Part shown: piece by piece, positions 25,582 through 33,035 of the stretch
Layout of the letters: each line of letters starts with the position of its first letter
Numbering within the stretch: the first letter of the stretch is position 1
NCBI RefSeq assembly: GCF_018614615.1
Contig: NZ_JAGGOK010000036.1
Span: 62,001 to 126,000 of the forward strand
DNA: 64,000 nt
Source of the DNA: Streptomyces sp. ISL-100
Lineage (GTDB): Bacteria > Actinomycetota > Actinomycetes > Streptomycetales > Streptomycetaceae
Reading direction: 5' to 3'
The notes under the pieces: generated by a model
Database searches by the model: none
What the model was told of the DNA's origin: nothing
What the model saw: only the letters and a program-made list of their open reading frames with translations
Made by a program: the position numbers and the translations under genes

Positions 25582-26757
25582 TCAGCCATCCGCCCCCAGG
25601 ATCAACCCGGACGTGGGAACACCGGTGCCCGCCGTCACCAGTGACGTGGCCGCGCCCGGTATCTGGTTCACCGACGTACCGCGCAGCTGCCTGACCGCCT
25701 CCGCGATGCCGTTCATGCCGTGCAGGTACGCCTCACCGAGCTGGCCGCCGTGCGTGTTCAGCGCCAGCCTGTCCTCGGCCACGAAGCCGCCGCCCTCGCC
25801 GGGCCCGCAGAACCCGAACTCCTCCAGCTGCATCAGCACGAACGGTGTGAAGTGGTCGTAGAGGATGCCCACATCGATATCGGCCGGCCGGAGCCCCGAG
25901 GTCTGCCACAACTGCCGGGCGACCACACCCATCTCGGGCAGCCCGTTCAGACCATCCGGCCCGTCGCGATAGAAGCTCGTCATCTGCTCCTGTCCGCGCC
26001 CGGCCCCCTGCGCTGCGGCGACGATCACCGCGGGCGGGTGCGGCAGGTCCCGGGCCCGCTCGGCGGACGTAACGACGACCGCCTGCCCACCGTCGGTCTC
26101 CTGACAACAGTCGAGGAGCCGCAGCGGTTCGACGATCCAGCGCGAGGCGGCGTGGTCGGCGAGGGTGATGGGTTTCTCGTAGAAGTACGCGGCGGGGTTG
26201 CGGGCGGCGTGACGGCGGTCGGTGACGGCGACGTGACCAAAGACGTCGGCCGTCAGGTCGTACACATGCAGATAGCGCTGGGCGGCCATGGCGACCCAGG
26301 AGGCGGGGGTGAGCAGCCCGAACGGCAGGTTCCAGCCGAGCGCCGCGCCTTCTGCCGACGGCTCGCGGTGCTGTACGCCCGAACCGAAGCGGCGGCCGGA
26401 GCGTTCGTTGAACGCCCGGTAGCAGACGACGACTTCCGCCACCCCGCTCGCCACAGCGAGTGCGGCCTGCTGGACGGTGGCGCAGGCCGCTCCGCCGCCG
26501 TAGTGGATACGGGAGAAGAACGACAGCTCATCGATGCCGGCCGCCTGGGCGACGGTGATCTCGGGACTGGTGTCCATCGTGAAGGTGACCATGCCGTCGA
26601 CGTCGGCGGGGGTCAGCCCGGCATCTTCGATGGCGGCCTGTACGGCCTCGACAGCCAGCTTGAGCTCGCTGCGCCCGGAGTCCTTGGAGAACTCGGTCGC
26701 CCCGATACCGGCGATCGCGGCCTTCCCGCCGAGCGTGTCGGCGCTGCGAACGCTCAT
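25582..26757 (-). CDS. Thiolase-fold lipid-transfer protein / side-chain aldolase (Ltp2-like)
   Basis: The 391-residue thiolase-fold protein is of the SCP-x/Ltp type (AAIAGIGATEFSKDSGRSEL, IHYGGGAACATVQQAALAVA, YDHFTPFVLMQLEEFGFCGP, LNTHGGQLGEAYLHGMNG). In Mycobacterium the Ltp2 relative is a retro-aldolase that releases propionyl-CoA from the hydrated steroid side chain and works with the DUF35 part of ChsH2. All partner families precede it in the same operon here. The ATG overlaps the upstream MaoC stop by four bases. Steroid specificity is inferred from context; other branched acyl-CoAs are possible. Confidence 0.85.
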   Translation of the reverse strand: MSVRSADTLGGKAAIAGIGATEFSKDSGRSELKLAVEAVQAAIEDAGLTPADVDGMVTFTMDTSPEITVAQAAGIDELSFFSRIHYGGGAACATVQQAALAVASGVAEVVVCYRAFNERSGRRFGSGVQHREPSAEGAALGWNLPFGLLTPASWVAMAAQRYLHVYDLTADVFGHVAVTDRRHAARNPAAYFYEKPITLADHAASRWIVEPLRLLDCCQETDGGQAVVVTSAERARDLPHPPAVIVAAAQGAGRGQEQMTSFYRDGPDGLNGLPEMGVVARQLWQTSGLRPADIDVGILYDHFTPFVLMQLEEFGFCGPGEGGGFVAEDRLALNTHGGQLGEAYLHGMNGIAEAVRQLRGTSVNQIPGAATSLVTAGTGVPTSGLILGADG

Positions 26758-27149
26758 GAGTCCTTCTCCCGAACTCTGACGGTCACCTTGCCGGTGAGGT
26801 GATGGCCGAGCCGGTTGGCGCCGACGACCCGAACCTCGGCCGTGCCGTCCGCGCCGAGCGCGGTGACGGTGCCGGTCAGCACCATGGTGTCGCCGGGATA
26901 ATTGGGCACCCCGAGGCGGATCTTCACAGCGCGCAGCCTGGCGCCCGGACCGAAGTGGTCGGTGATGTACCTGCCGACCAGCCCGTTGGTCGTGAGGATG
27001 TTCATGAAGATGTCGGGCGAGCCCTTCGCCCGCGCGGCCTCGGCGTCGTGGTGGACGTCCTGGTAGTCGCGGGAGGCCACGGCGCCCGCGACGATCAGCG
27101 TGCGGGTGATCGGAATCTCCAGCGGCGGCAATTCATGCCCGACCTTCAT
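26754..27149 (-). CDS. MaoC-family enoyl-CoA hydratase subunit (ChsH1-like)
   Basis: This 131-residue single hot-dog protein has the hydratase signature region SRDYQDVHHDAEAARAKG, with candidate catalytic Asp (28 or 31) and His (33). It also has IRLGVPNYPGDTMVLTG, normal for MaoC proteins. Short MaoC subunits of this kind pair with a MaoC/OB-fold protein to hydrate 2-enoyl-CoA side chains; such a partner is encoded two genes upstream. It overlaps both neighbours by four bases. Confidence 0.85.
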   Translation of the reverse strand: MKVGHELPPLEIPITRTLIVAGAVASRDYQDVHHDAEAARAKGSPDIFMNILTTNGLVGRYITDHFGPGARLRAVKIRLGVPNYPGDTMVLTGTVTALGADGTAEVRVVGANRLGHHLTGKVTVRVREKDS

Positions 27150-28378
27150 ACCGCCGCCCCCTCCTCACCAGTCAGCAACTGCCCCAGCTCCTCCAGCACT
27201 TGGCTTGCACCGCCCAGATAAGCGTCGAGCTGCCGGCCCCAGAGGAAGTGCCGGTGGACAGGGTGGTCCAGGTCCGCGCCCGTCCCGCCGTGCAGATGCT
27301 GCCCGGCGTGCACCACGCGCTGCCCGGCCTCCGACGCCCACCAGGCGGCGGTGAGGGCGTGGGTGGCGAAGGGCAGGCCCTCGTCGTAACGCCAGGCCGC
27401 CTCGTATGCCGTGACCCGTATCGCCTCGGTGTCCATGTACGCGTCGGCGGCGCGCAGCAGCACGCCCTGGTTGGCCGAGAGCGGCCGCCCGAACTGCTCG
27501 CGCTGCGAGGTATGAGCCACAGCACGGGCAACCGCCCCGGCACAAACCCCCGCCTGAACCCCGGCAAAAGCAACCCGCCCAACCCCAAGCACCCCCTCGT
27601 ACGCCCCACCGCAGCCATCCGCCCCATCCGGCGCCGCAGCCAGTCCTCCCCCCGCCATATCCAGCCCGTCCGGCGTTTGAGGACCGGCGTCCGGGGCGGA
27701 GCCCCGGTTCGGGAAGGGGCGGGTAGGGGAAACGCTCCGCAGGACCCGCCGCGCCCCTCCTCCGCCGCCCGCGCCACCCCCACCCGCACCGATCCGCTCC
27801 CCGGGAGCCGCGTCCAACGTGAGCCGCCCCGCAGACCAAGGCGCGGTGGTGTCGACCGCCTCAACCATCACGCCAGCATCCGCCGTCGCCACGAGCCATA
27901 GCCCCCGGTCCTCATCCGGAACCAGCACATGCGTGGCGTCACGCAGCCACGGCACCACACCCGCAGTGCCGCTCAGCGCCCCGGAAGCGAACGCAGATGA
28001 GCCGGCGTCGGCTCGTATCGTCCCGGTAGCGGGAAACGCCCCTGTCACCACCACCGAGCCATCACCAATCGCAGGCAACAGCCGCGCCCGCTGCTCCTCG
28101 GTACCGTGCGCGCCGACAGCCAGCATCCCGTACACACACGTCACAGCCAGCGGCACCTGCGCCGTCGTACGCCCCTGCTCCTCCAGCAGCAGCACCAGCC
28201 CGAGCAGACCGATTTCCCCGACCGCGGCGATGAGCCCAGCCCCGCACAGCGCCTTCCAAACCTCGCTGTCCGTGCCCGTGCCCGCCGCGGCCAGACGGTC
28301 GTGCGTCGACAGGTCCCCGAAGATCCGCGCGGCCAGGTCCCGCGCCGCCCCCTGCTCGTCCGTGGGCGTGAAATCCAT
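27146..28378 (-). CDS. Acyl-CoA dehydrogenase subunit (FadE29-like) with repeat-derived insertion
   Basis: The 410-residue protein has the ACAD fold: MDFTPTDEQGAARDLAARIF, a middle domain, then VARAVAHTSQREQFGRPLSA, MDTEAIRVTAYEAAWRYDEG and HLHGGTGADLDHPVHRHFLW. Neither usual glutamate base is visible: the FadE-type ER position reads VGRVAF and the MCAD-type position reads AYLGGAS. It is therefore probably the non-catalytic partner in a heteromer with the FadE28-like subunit. Residues about 198-262 are an insertion of low-complexity Gly and a segment (residues 211-241) read through a dispersed intergenic repeat. The frame stays open. Start and stop overlap its neighbours. Confidence 0.85.
   Translation of the reverse strand: MDFTPTDEQGAARDLAARIFGDLSTHDRLAAAGTGTDSEVWKALCGAGLIAAVGEIGLLGLVLLLEEQGRTTAQVPLAVTCVYGMLAVGAHGTEEQRARLLPAIGDGSVVVTGAFPATGTIRADAGSSAFASGALSGTAGVVPWLRDATHVLVPDEDRGLWLVATADAGVMVEAVDTTAPWSAGRLTLDAAPGERIGAGGGGAGGGGGARRVLRSVSPTRPFPNRGSAPDAGPQTPDGLDMAGGGLAAAPDGADGCGGAYEGVLGVGRVAFAGVQAGVCAGAVARAVAHTSQREQFGRPLSANQGVLLRAADAYMDTEAIRVTAYEAAWRYDEGLPFATHALTAAWWASEAGQRVVHAGQHLHGGTGADLDHPVHRHFLWGRQLDAYLGGASQVLEELGQLLTGEEGAAV
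27661..27750. repeat. Dispersed Streptomyces repeat inside a coding region
   Basis: The segment beginning CCAGCCCGTCCGGCGTTTGA and including GTTCGGGAAGGGGCGGGT aligns with the reverse complement of the 8871-8960 copy along its whole length, by eye at roughly three-quarters identity or better. Here it lies in the middle of the acyl-CoA dehydrogenase gene, not between genes. Confidence 0.75.
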
Positions 28379-29388
28379 CAGCCCTCACCCCCTCCGCCGC
28401 TACCAACCGGCCGAAAGACCGGCAGCTCCAACTCCCCGTCCACCCGGAGGAATTCCAGCCGGACAGGCATCCCGATCCGCACCTTGTCGTACGGCACCCC
28501 GACCACGTTGCTGACCATCCGCACGCCTTCCGCGAGTTCGATCAGCCCGACGGCATACGGAGGGTCGAAGGCCGGAAACGGCGGATGGTGCATGACGACG
28601 TACGAGAAAACCGTGCCGGCCCCGCTCGCCTCGACCGTGTCCCACTCCGGCGACCCGCAGCCGCCGCATCCCGGCAGCCAGGGAAACCGGAGCGTCCCGC
28701 AGCCCCCGCACCGCTGGATCAGGAGCTTGTGCCGGGCCACCCCGTCCCAGAACCCGGCGTTGTCGCGATTGACGACAGGCCGCGGCCGCTCACTTCGCCC
28801 CTCACGTCCGCGCGCTTCCCGCCCTCGCGCTTCCTGACCCCGCGCTTCGCTCTTCCCCGCGGCCGGCGCGTACTTGAGGATGCGGAAGCGGTGCGTCCCC
28901 GCCGGCTCCCCGTCCGCACGGACGTCCATCCGCGTAGTGACGAAGTACCCGGTCCCCAGCTTCGTCGTCTTGCGCTCCGACACCGACTCGATCACCGCGT
29001 CGAAGGTGATCCGGTCTCCGGGCCGCAGATCCCGCACGTACTCCTGCTCGCATTCGGTAGCGACCACCGAGGTGTACCCCGAGCCGTCCAAGAGCGTGAG
29101 GAGTTCGTCGTACGCTGCCGACCTGCCCGTATCGCCCGTATGCCCGGACAGGCCGCCCATTGTCCAGGCCTGGAGCATCGTCGGCGGGGCGATCGCACCG
29201 GGGCCGGAGTACGCCACTGCGCCGTCCCCCATCGCCTCGCACCAGTGCCTGATCATCGGCTCGTTGACGGGGTCCTTGCCGACCCCGTCAACGACCGCCG
29301 CCCGTCCCTCGAACGCCTTCAGCAGCCCGTACAGATCCCCGTCCGCGCCCACATCCGAGTCCACATCCGAGCCCACACCCGCACTCAT
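28378..29388 (-). CDS. Fused MaoC-like and DUF35 OB-fold protein (ChsH2-like)
   Basis: The 336-residue protein has an N-terminal MaoC-type hot-dog domain (about 20-175: DPVNEPMIRHWCEAMGD, GAIAPPTMLQAWTM, VATECEQEYVRDLRPGDRI). An Arg/Glu-rich linker follows. Then comes a DUF35 module with a four-cysteine rubredoxin-like zinc ribbon (CGGCGTLRFPWLPGCGGCGS) and an OB fold (GTVFSYVVMHHPPFPAFDPP). In Mycobacterium ChsH2 the first part hydrates with ChsH1 and the second docks Ltp2. Start overlap with the upstream stop is four bases; its own stop overlaps the next ATG by one (TGATG). Confidence 0.85.
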   Translation of the reverse strand: MSAGVGSDVDSDVGADGDLYGLLKAFEGRAAVVDGVGKDPVNEPMIRHWCEAMGDGAVAYSGPGAIAPPTMLQAWTMGGLSGHTGDTGRSAAYDELLTLLDGSGYTSVVATECEQEYVRDLRPGDRITFDAVIESVSERKTTKLGTGYFVTTRMDVRADGEPAGTHRFRILKYAPAAGKSEARGQEARGREARGREGRSERPRPVVNRDNAGFWDGVARHKLLIQRCGGCGTLRFPWLPGCGGCGSPEWDTVEASGAGTVFSYVVMHHPPFPAFDPPYAVGLIELAEGVRMVSNVVGVPYDKVRIGMPVRLEFLRVDGELELPVFRPVGSGGGGEG

Positions 29389-30545
29389 CCCCGCCGCCCC
29401 CTCGGCATCCCGAGCCGCATCGTCGCCACGATCTCCCGCTGCACCTCGCTCACCCCGCCCCCGAAGGTATTGATCTGCGCCGCCCTGTTCATCCGCTCCA
29501 GCTCCCCGTCTCCCCAGACCCCCACAGAACCGGAGCGCACCATTCCCGCCTCGCCCGCAACTTCCTGACACATTCGATACACCGCAACGGCCGATTCGGT
29601 TCCCATAAATTTCACGCCACTTGCATCACCCGGCGCGAGCGCCCCCGCCCCCACATCGCCGACCAGCCGCCAGTTCAGCAGCCGCACCGCCGCCAGCCTG
29701 GCGTGCGCCTCGGCCAGCCGCGCCCGTACCCACGGCCGGTCCGCGGGCCGCTCGCCCGTCTCCGGGCCGGGAGTCACGGCGTACGCCAGCACCTGCTCGT
29801 AGCAGTCCTCGGCCTGCATGCCGATCGCGGCGAGCGCCACCCGCTCGTGGTTGAGCTGATTGGTGATCAGTCCCCACCCACCGTTCTCCTCGCCCACCAA
29901 ATTCCCGGCAGGCACCCGGATGCCGTCGTAGTACGTCGCAGTGGTGGTCAGCCCGCCGACGGTCTCGATCGGCGTCCACGAGAAGCCCGGCGCGTCCGTC
30001 GGCACGAGCACGATCGAGATGCCCTTGTGCTTCGGCGCATCCGGGTCCGTACGGCAGGCGAGCCAGATCCAGTCGGCGTTCTGGGCGTTGCTGGTGAAGA
30101 TCTTCTGGCCGTCGACGATCCATTCGTCGCCCTCGCGTACCGCGCGTGTACGGAGCGAGGCGAGGTCGGTACCGGCCGACGGCTCGGTGTAGCCGATCGC
30201 GAAGACGATCTCGCCGCGCAGAATCCGGGGAAGGAAGAAGTCCTTCTGCTCGGGCGTCCCGTACTTCATCAGGGTCGGCCCGACCGTATTGAGCGTGACC
30301 ATCGAGACGGGGGCGCCCGCCCGGTACGCCTCGTCGAAGAAGACAAACTGCTCGTCGGCGCCGCGCCCCTGGCCGCCGTACTCGACGGGCCAGCCGAGCC
30401 CGAGCATCCCGTCGCGGCCGATCCGCCGCAGCAACGCGCGCTGCCCGGCGCCGTCGTGCGGATCTGTTCCCTCCATCACCTCGCGGAAGTACGAGCGGAG
30501 TTCGGCGCGCAGCTGCCGCTGGCGCACGGTGGGGGCAAGGTGCAC
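29385..30545 (-). CDS. Acyl-CoA dehydrogenase, catalytic subunit (FadE28-like)
   Basis: The 386-residue ACAD has the flavin and substrate motifs GWPVEYGGQGRGADEQFVFF, FAIGYTEPSAGTDLASLRT, EWIVDGQKIFTSNAQNADWI and INTFGGGVSEVQREIVATM. The probable base is Glu234 in QLNHERVALA, the position used by IVD/LCAD-type enzymes; the MCAD-type position is glycine. It is the first gene of the operon. GGAGG eight bases before the GTG start supports that start. It should introduce the 2,3-double bond into an acyl-CoA, probably as a heteromer with the FadE29-like subunit. Confidence 0.88.
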   Translation of the reverse strand: MHLAPTVRQRQLRAELRSYFREVMEGTDPHDGAGQRALLRRIGRDGMLGLGWPVEYGGQGRGADEQFVFFDEAYRAGAPVSMVTLNTVGPTLMKYGTPEQKDFFLPRILRGEIVFAIGYTEPSAGTDLASLRTRAVREGDEWIVDGQKIFTSNAQNADWIWLACRTDPDAPKHKGISIVLVPTDAPGFSWTPIETVGGLTTTATYYDGIRVPAGNLVGEENGGWGLITNQLNHERVALAAIGMQAEDCYEQVLAYAVTPGPETGERPADRPWVRARLAEAHARLAAVRLLNWRLVGDVGAGALAPGDASGVKFMGTESAVAVYRMCQEVAGEAGMVRSGSVGVWGDGELERMNRAAQINTFGGGVSEVQREIVATMRLGMPRGRRG

Positions 30546-30588
30546 GGCAGCGTCCTCCGACGGCAGGCGGCGTCACAGTCTGATGGTT

Positions 30589-30622
30589 TCTGACTGTCCG
30601 TCAGATCGACGCACACTGTCAA
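30589..30622 (-). promoter_or_regulatory. Promoter/operator of the acyl-CoA operon
   Basis: On the minus strand TTGACA (30622-30617) is a good -35 box. The palindrome TCTGAC-TGTCC-GTCAGA (30589-30605) lies 11 bases further on and covers the expected -10 region. This suits a ligand-responsive repressor. No regulator gene is adjacent. Confidence 0.5.
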
Positions 30623-30728
30623 GGCAACAGCACGCCCCGAAACGGGAACGGCCTGCGCGACGGCGACAAGCGCCGTCGCGCAGGCAGTCATTCACACCCC
30701 GCAACACAGACCCCGGCCGGGCCGCGGC

Positions 30729-31040
30729 TCACCAGAGCTGCGCGAAGTTCACGGCCACGCTCTCGTCGGACTGGTCGATCGCCGTGAAGCCGGATCCGCT
30801 CACGCTCGCCGTGTTGTTCTGATTCGACGCGCCGGCACCCGTCGCCACCTGCTGCGTGGTGGTCGAGTTGCCGAGGTTGTGGCCACCGACACCGCTTCCG
30901 CCGACCGTGGCCACAGTCGCGTTCGACCCGTCATTCGCGAAGGAACCGTTGTCCGCAAGGGCGACACCCGAGAAGAGGGCGGCCGCGAGGGGCAGGGCGG
31001 CAACGGCTGCGATGACACGGGCGGTACGGATGCTTGCCAT
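30729..31040 (-). CDS. Small secreted protein, about 75 aa mature
   Basis: A Sec signal peptide (RTARVIAAVAALPLAAALFS, cleavage near VALA-DNG) is followed by a short Asn/Gly/Ser/Thr-rich region (NGSFANDGSNATVATVGGSG, NNTASVSGSGFTAIDQSDES) with no cysteine. The alternating small and polar residues recall repeat-like or amyloid-prone surface proteins, but it is not a chaplin (no chaplin motif). It is divergent from the primase-polymerase gene. Function unknown. Confidence 0.7.
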   Translation of the reverse strand: MASIRTARVIAAVAALPLAAALFSGVALADNGSFANDGSNATVATVGGSGVGGHNLGNSTTTQQVATGAGASNQNNTASVSGSGFTAIDQSDESVAVNFAQLW

Positions 31041-31341
31041 GCAAATTCCTCCAGGAACGCTAAGTACGGCTTGTTCCGGGGCAGTTGGCCGACTGCCTCA
31101 GCGATGGTCACGACGTCGCGAGATCAGAATTGCCCACCGAATCCCCGGCGAACCCACCCGGAGGCCCGTATTCCCCCTCAGGCGTGAGGACATGTTGATA
31201 AACACCTTCACGCCCCCAAAACCCCAGCTCATCCGTCCACACCACGGCAACCCAGCTGCCGCAAGGGAAAAAGCGTTCCTGCGCATTTTCGGCCAATCCA
31301 CCCCCCTTCCCTTCCTCGAACACTCGTACGAAAATAGAGCC
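31041..31341. other. Divergent intergenic region, 301 bp
   Basis: It contains the promoters for the small secreted protein (minus) and the primase-polymerase gene (plus). The ribosome-binding site of the secreted protein (GGAGG) is visible at its left end. No strong palindrome, RNA structure or further gene is evident. Confidence 0.4.
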
Positions 31342-32265
31342 ATGGCCACCTCCGACCGGCGCGCCGCCACCTTGGCCCTCGCACACGCTCTCTCCGCTGC
31401 CGAGCGCGGGCTCCCCGTCATTCCCCTGTCCCGCACCAAACTCCCCGCCCTGCGGTCCCCGCACCGTGACGCCCCCGAGCCGTTCCTGTGCCGGGGCGAA
31501 TGCGGACGCCCCGGGCACGGCGTACACGACGCCACCACCGCCCCCGCCACCGTCCGTGCCCTCTTCGGCGCCGCCCCCTGGGCGACGGGTTACGGGATCG
31601 CATGCGGCCGCCCCCCACACCACCTGATCGGCATAGACCTGGACACGAAACCGCCGACGAACACCGCGACAGACGGCGCCACCCTCACCGACGCCACCGC
31701 GGCCCTACGGCACCTGGCACTCCGGCACCTCTTCACCATCCCGGACACGGTCGTCGTCCTCACTCCAAGCGGCGGCCGCCACATCTGGCTGACCGGCCCG
31801 CCCGACGTCGTCGTCCCGAACTCCGCCGGCCGCCTCGCCCCCGGCATCGACATCAGGGGCACCGGCGGCTACCTGGTCGGCCCCGGCTCCGTCACCACCC
31901 ACGGCACCTACCGCACCGCGCCCGGCACCGGCCACCTCCCGCCGGCCCCCTGCCCCAGCGCGCTGCTCCGCCTCCTCACGCCCCCCGCACGCCCTCACGC
32001 CCCGGCGCACCACCCGGCGGGCGGGCACGGAAGCGGCCACGGCCTGGTCCAGTTCGTACTGGCGGCACACGAAGGCCAGCGCAACACCCGCCTCTTCTGG
32101 GCCGCTTGCCGCGCGTACGAGAACGGCATCGGCGACTCCCTCGCGAACGCACTGACGGACGCGGCGGTCCACACGGGCCTCACCGAACGCGAAGCCCACG
32201 CCACCATCGCCTCCGCCGCCCGCCTCAACGCGTGCGGCCGTGGGTGCGCTCCCGGCGGCCCTTGA
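31342..32265 (+). CDS. Bifunctional DNA primase/polymerase-domain protein
   Basis: The 307-residue protein has the AEP-type prim-pol domain: ALSAAERGLPVIPLSRTKLP, ATGYGIACGRPPHHLIGIDL with the metal pair DLD, VVVLTPSGGRHIWLTG, and IDIRGTGGYLVGPGS. The C-terminal 80 residues include HEGQRNTRLFWAACRAYE and a helical ALTDAAVHTGLTEREAHATI, as in plasmid and phage primases, but no helicase follows. In chromosomal Streptomyces copies the role is unknown; the catalytic residues look intact. The ATG has no clear ribosome-binding site. It ends before the tRNA-Ser terminator copy at the left end of the integrated element. Confidence 0.85.
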   Translation: MATSDRRAATLALAHALSAAERGLPVIPLSRTKLPALRSPHRDAPEPFLCRGECGRPGHGVHDATTAPATVRALFGAAPWATGYGIACGRPPHHLIGIDLDTKPPTNTATDGATLTDATAALRHLALRHLFTIPDTVVVLTPSGGRHIWLTGPPDVVVPNSAGRLAPGIDIRGTGGYLVGPGSVTTHGTYRTAPGTGHLPPAPCPSALLRLLTPPARPHAPAHHPAGGHGSGHGLVQFVLAAHEGQRNTRLFWAACRAYENGIGDSLANALTDAAVHTGLTEREAHATIASAARLNACGRGCAPGGP

Positions 32266-32382
32266 CGTCGGGCAGCCCGAGATGGCCCCGCTCGCGTTCG
32301 GCCTCGCCGGGCCACAGCTGGGGGACGTACTGCTGTGGATCGCCGCGACCAGGAGCTCCCGGAAGCCGCTGCCGGCACGCGG

Positions 32383-32413
32383 AAGGGGTGTCTCCGACTC
32401 GGAGACACCCCTT
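32383..32413 (-). terminator. Displaced chromosomal terminator of tRNA-Ser(TGA)
   Basis: AAGGGGTGTCTCC and its perfect complement surround GACTC. A related hairpin with the same AAGGGGTG/CACCCCTT base and following CTTCTGA stands at the right end (45118-45147). Before integration this hairpin presumably ended the tRNA transcript. Confidence 0.7.
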
Positions 32414-32438
32414 CTGACCTGTACCTACGTTGAGCTGC

Positions 32439-32495
32439 GCGGTGGGTGTGGGATTTGAACCCACGGTGACATCGCTGCCACGACGGTTTTCAAGA
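32439..32495. repeat. attL: 57-bp direct repeat of the tRNA-Ser 3' half
   Basis: The sequence from GCGGTGGGTGTGGG to TTTTCAAGA is identical to 45172-45228 except C for T at 32473. It corresponds to the tRNA from anticodon loop to 3' end. The gene is not completed on its right (GGGTGCTGCGG follows), so it is a tRNA fragment, not a gene. Confidence 0.92.
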
Positions 32496-32717
32496 GGGTG
32501 CTGCGGGAAGTGTCTGTGTCGTGCCTGACCTGCTTGTTCCCCGCCCTCGGGGCCCCTCGCCGCTGCTGGCGGTCCACACCTGGTCCACTGGCCCCGGGCG
32601 GGCCTCGAAGGCACCATGCCCGACACCTTGCGATGCGGCGGAAGCTGCTCGTAGAGCTCCTGCCCCTGCTTCGACGCATCCAGACCAATGCTGCCATGCG
32701 GCGGGTACGTTGCCCTC

Positions 32718-33035
32718 ATGGCTAACTTCTTGATCGTGATCACGACCGTGGACAACCAGGACGCCGCGCGGAAGCTGTCGCGCTCGGCGGTGGAAGCGAA
32801 CCTGGCGGCCTCCGGGCAGGTGACCGGTCCCATCGAGACGACGTACCGGCACCTCGGCGAAGTCTCCGAGGGCACCGAGTATCAGGTGACGTTCCGTACG
32901 ACGGGCGACCGGCGCGAGGCTCTGGAGGCGCACCTGGTGGAAGGGCACCCGTACGACTCTCCGGAGGTCATCGCGTTCGGCATCGATGCCGGCCGCGCCG
33001 AGTACCTGGAGTGGATCACCCGCGCCACGCGTTAG
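32718..33035 (+). CDS. CutA-like divalent-ion tolerance protein
   Basis: The 105-residue protein follows the CutA1 pattern closely: FLIVITTVDNQDAARKLSRS, VEANLAASGQVTGPIETTYR, a central strand YQVTFRTTGDRREALEAHLV, then EGHPYDSPEVIAFGIDAGRA and YLEWI. CutA1 proteins are trimers related to PII; their link to copper tolerance is debated. No cysteine is present, so a copper-thiolate site is excluded here. It is the first gene of the element after attL and is convergent with the regulator (four-base overlap of the 3' ends). The ATG has no clear ribosome-binding site. Confidence 0.85.
   Translation: MANFLIVITTVDNQDAARKLSRSAVEANLAASGQVTGPIETTYRHLGEVSEGTEYQVTFRTTGDRREALEAHLVEGHPYDSPEVIAFGIDAGRAEYLEWITRATR

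Noticed and set aside
32439..32495. Possible second tRNA-Ser gene at the left end of the element
   Set aside because: Only the 3' half is present; the 5' half and anticodon stem partner are absent. It is attL.
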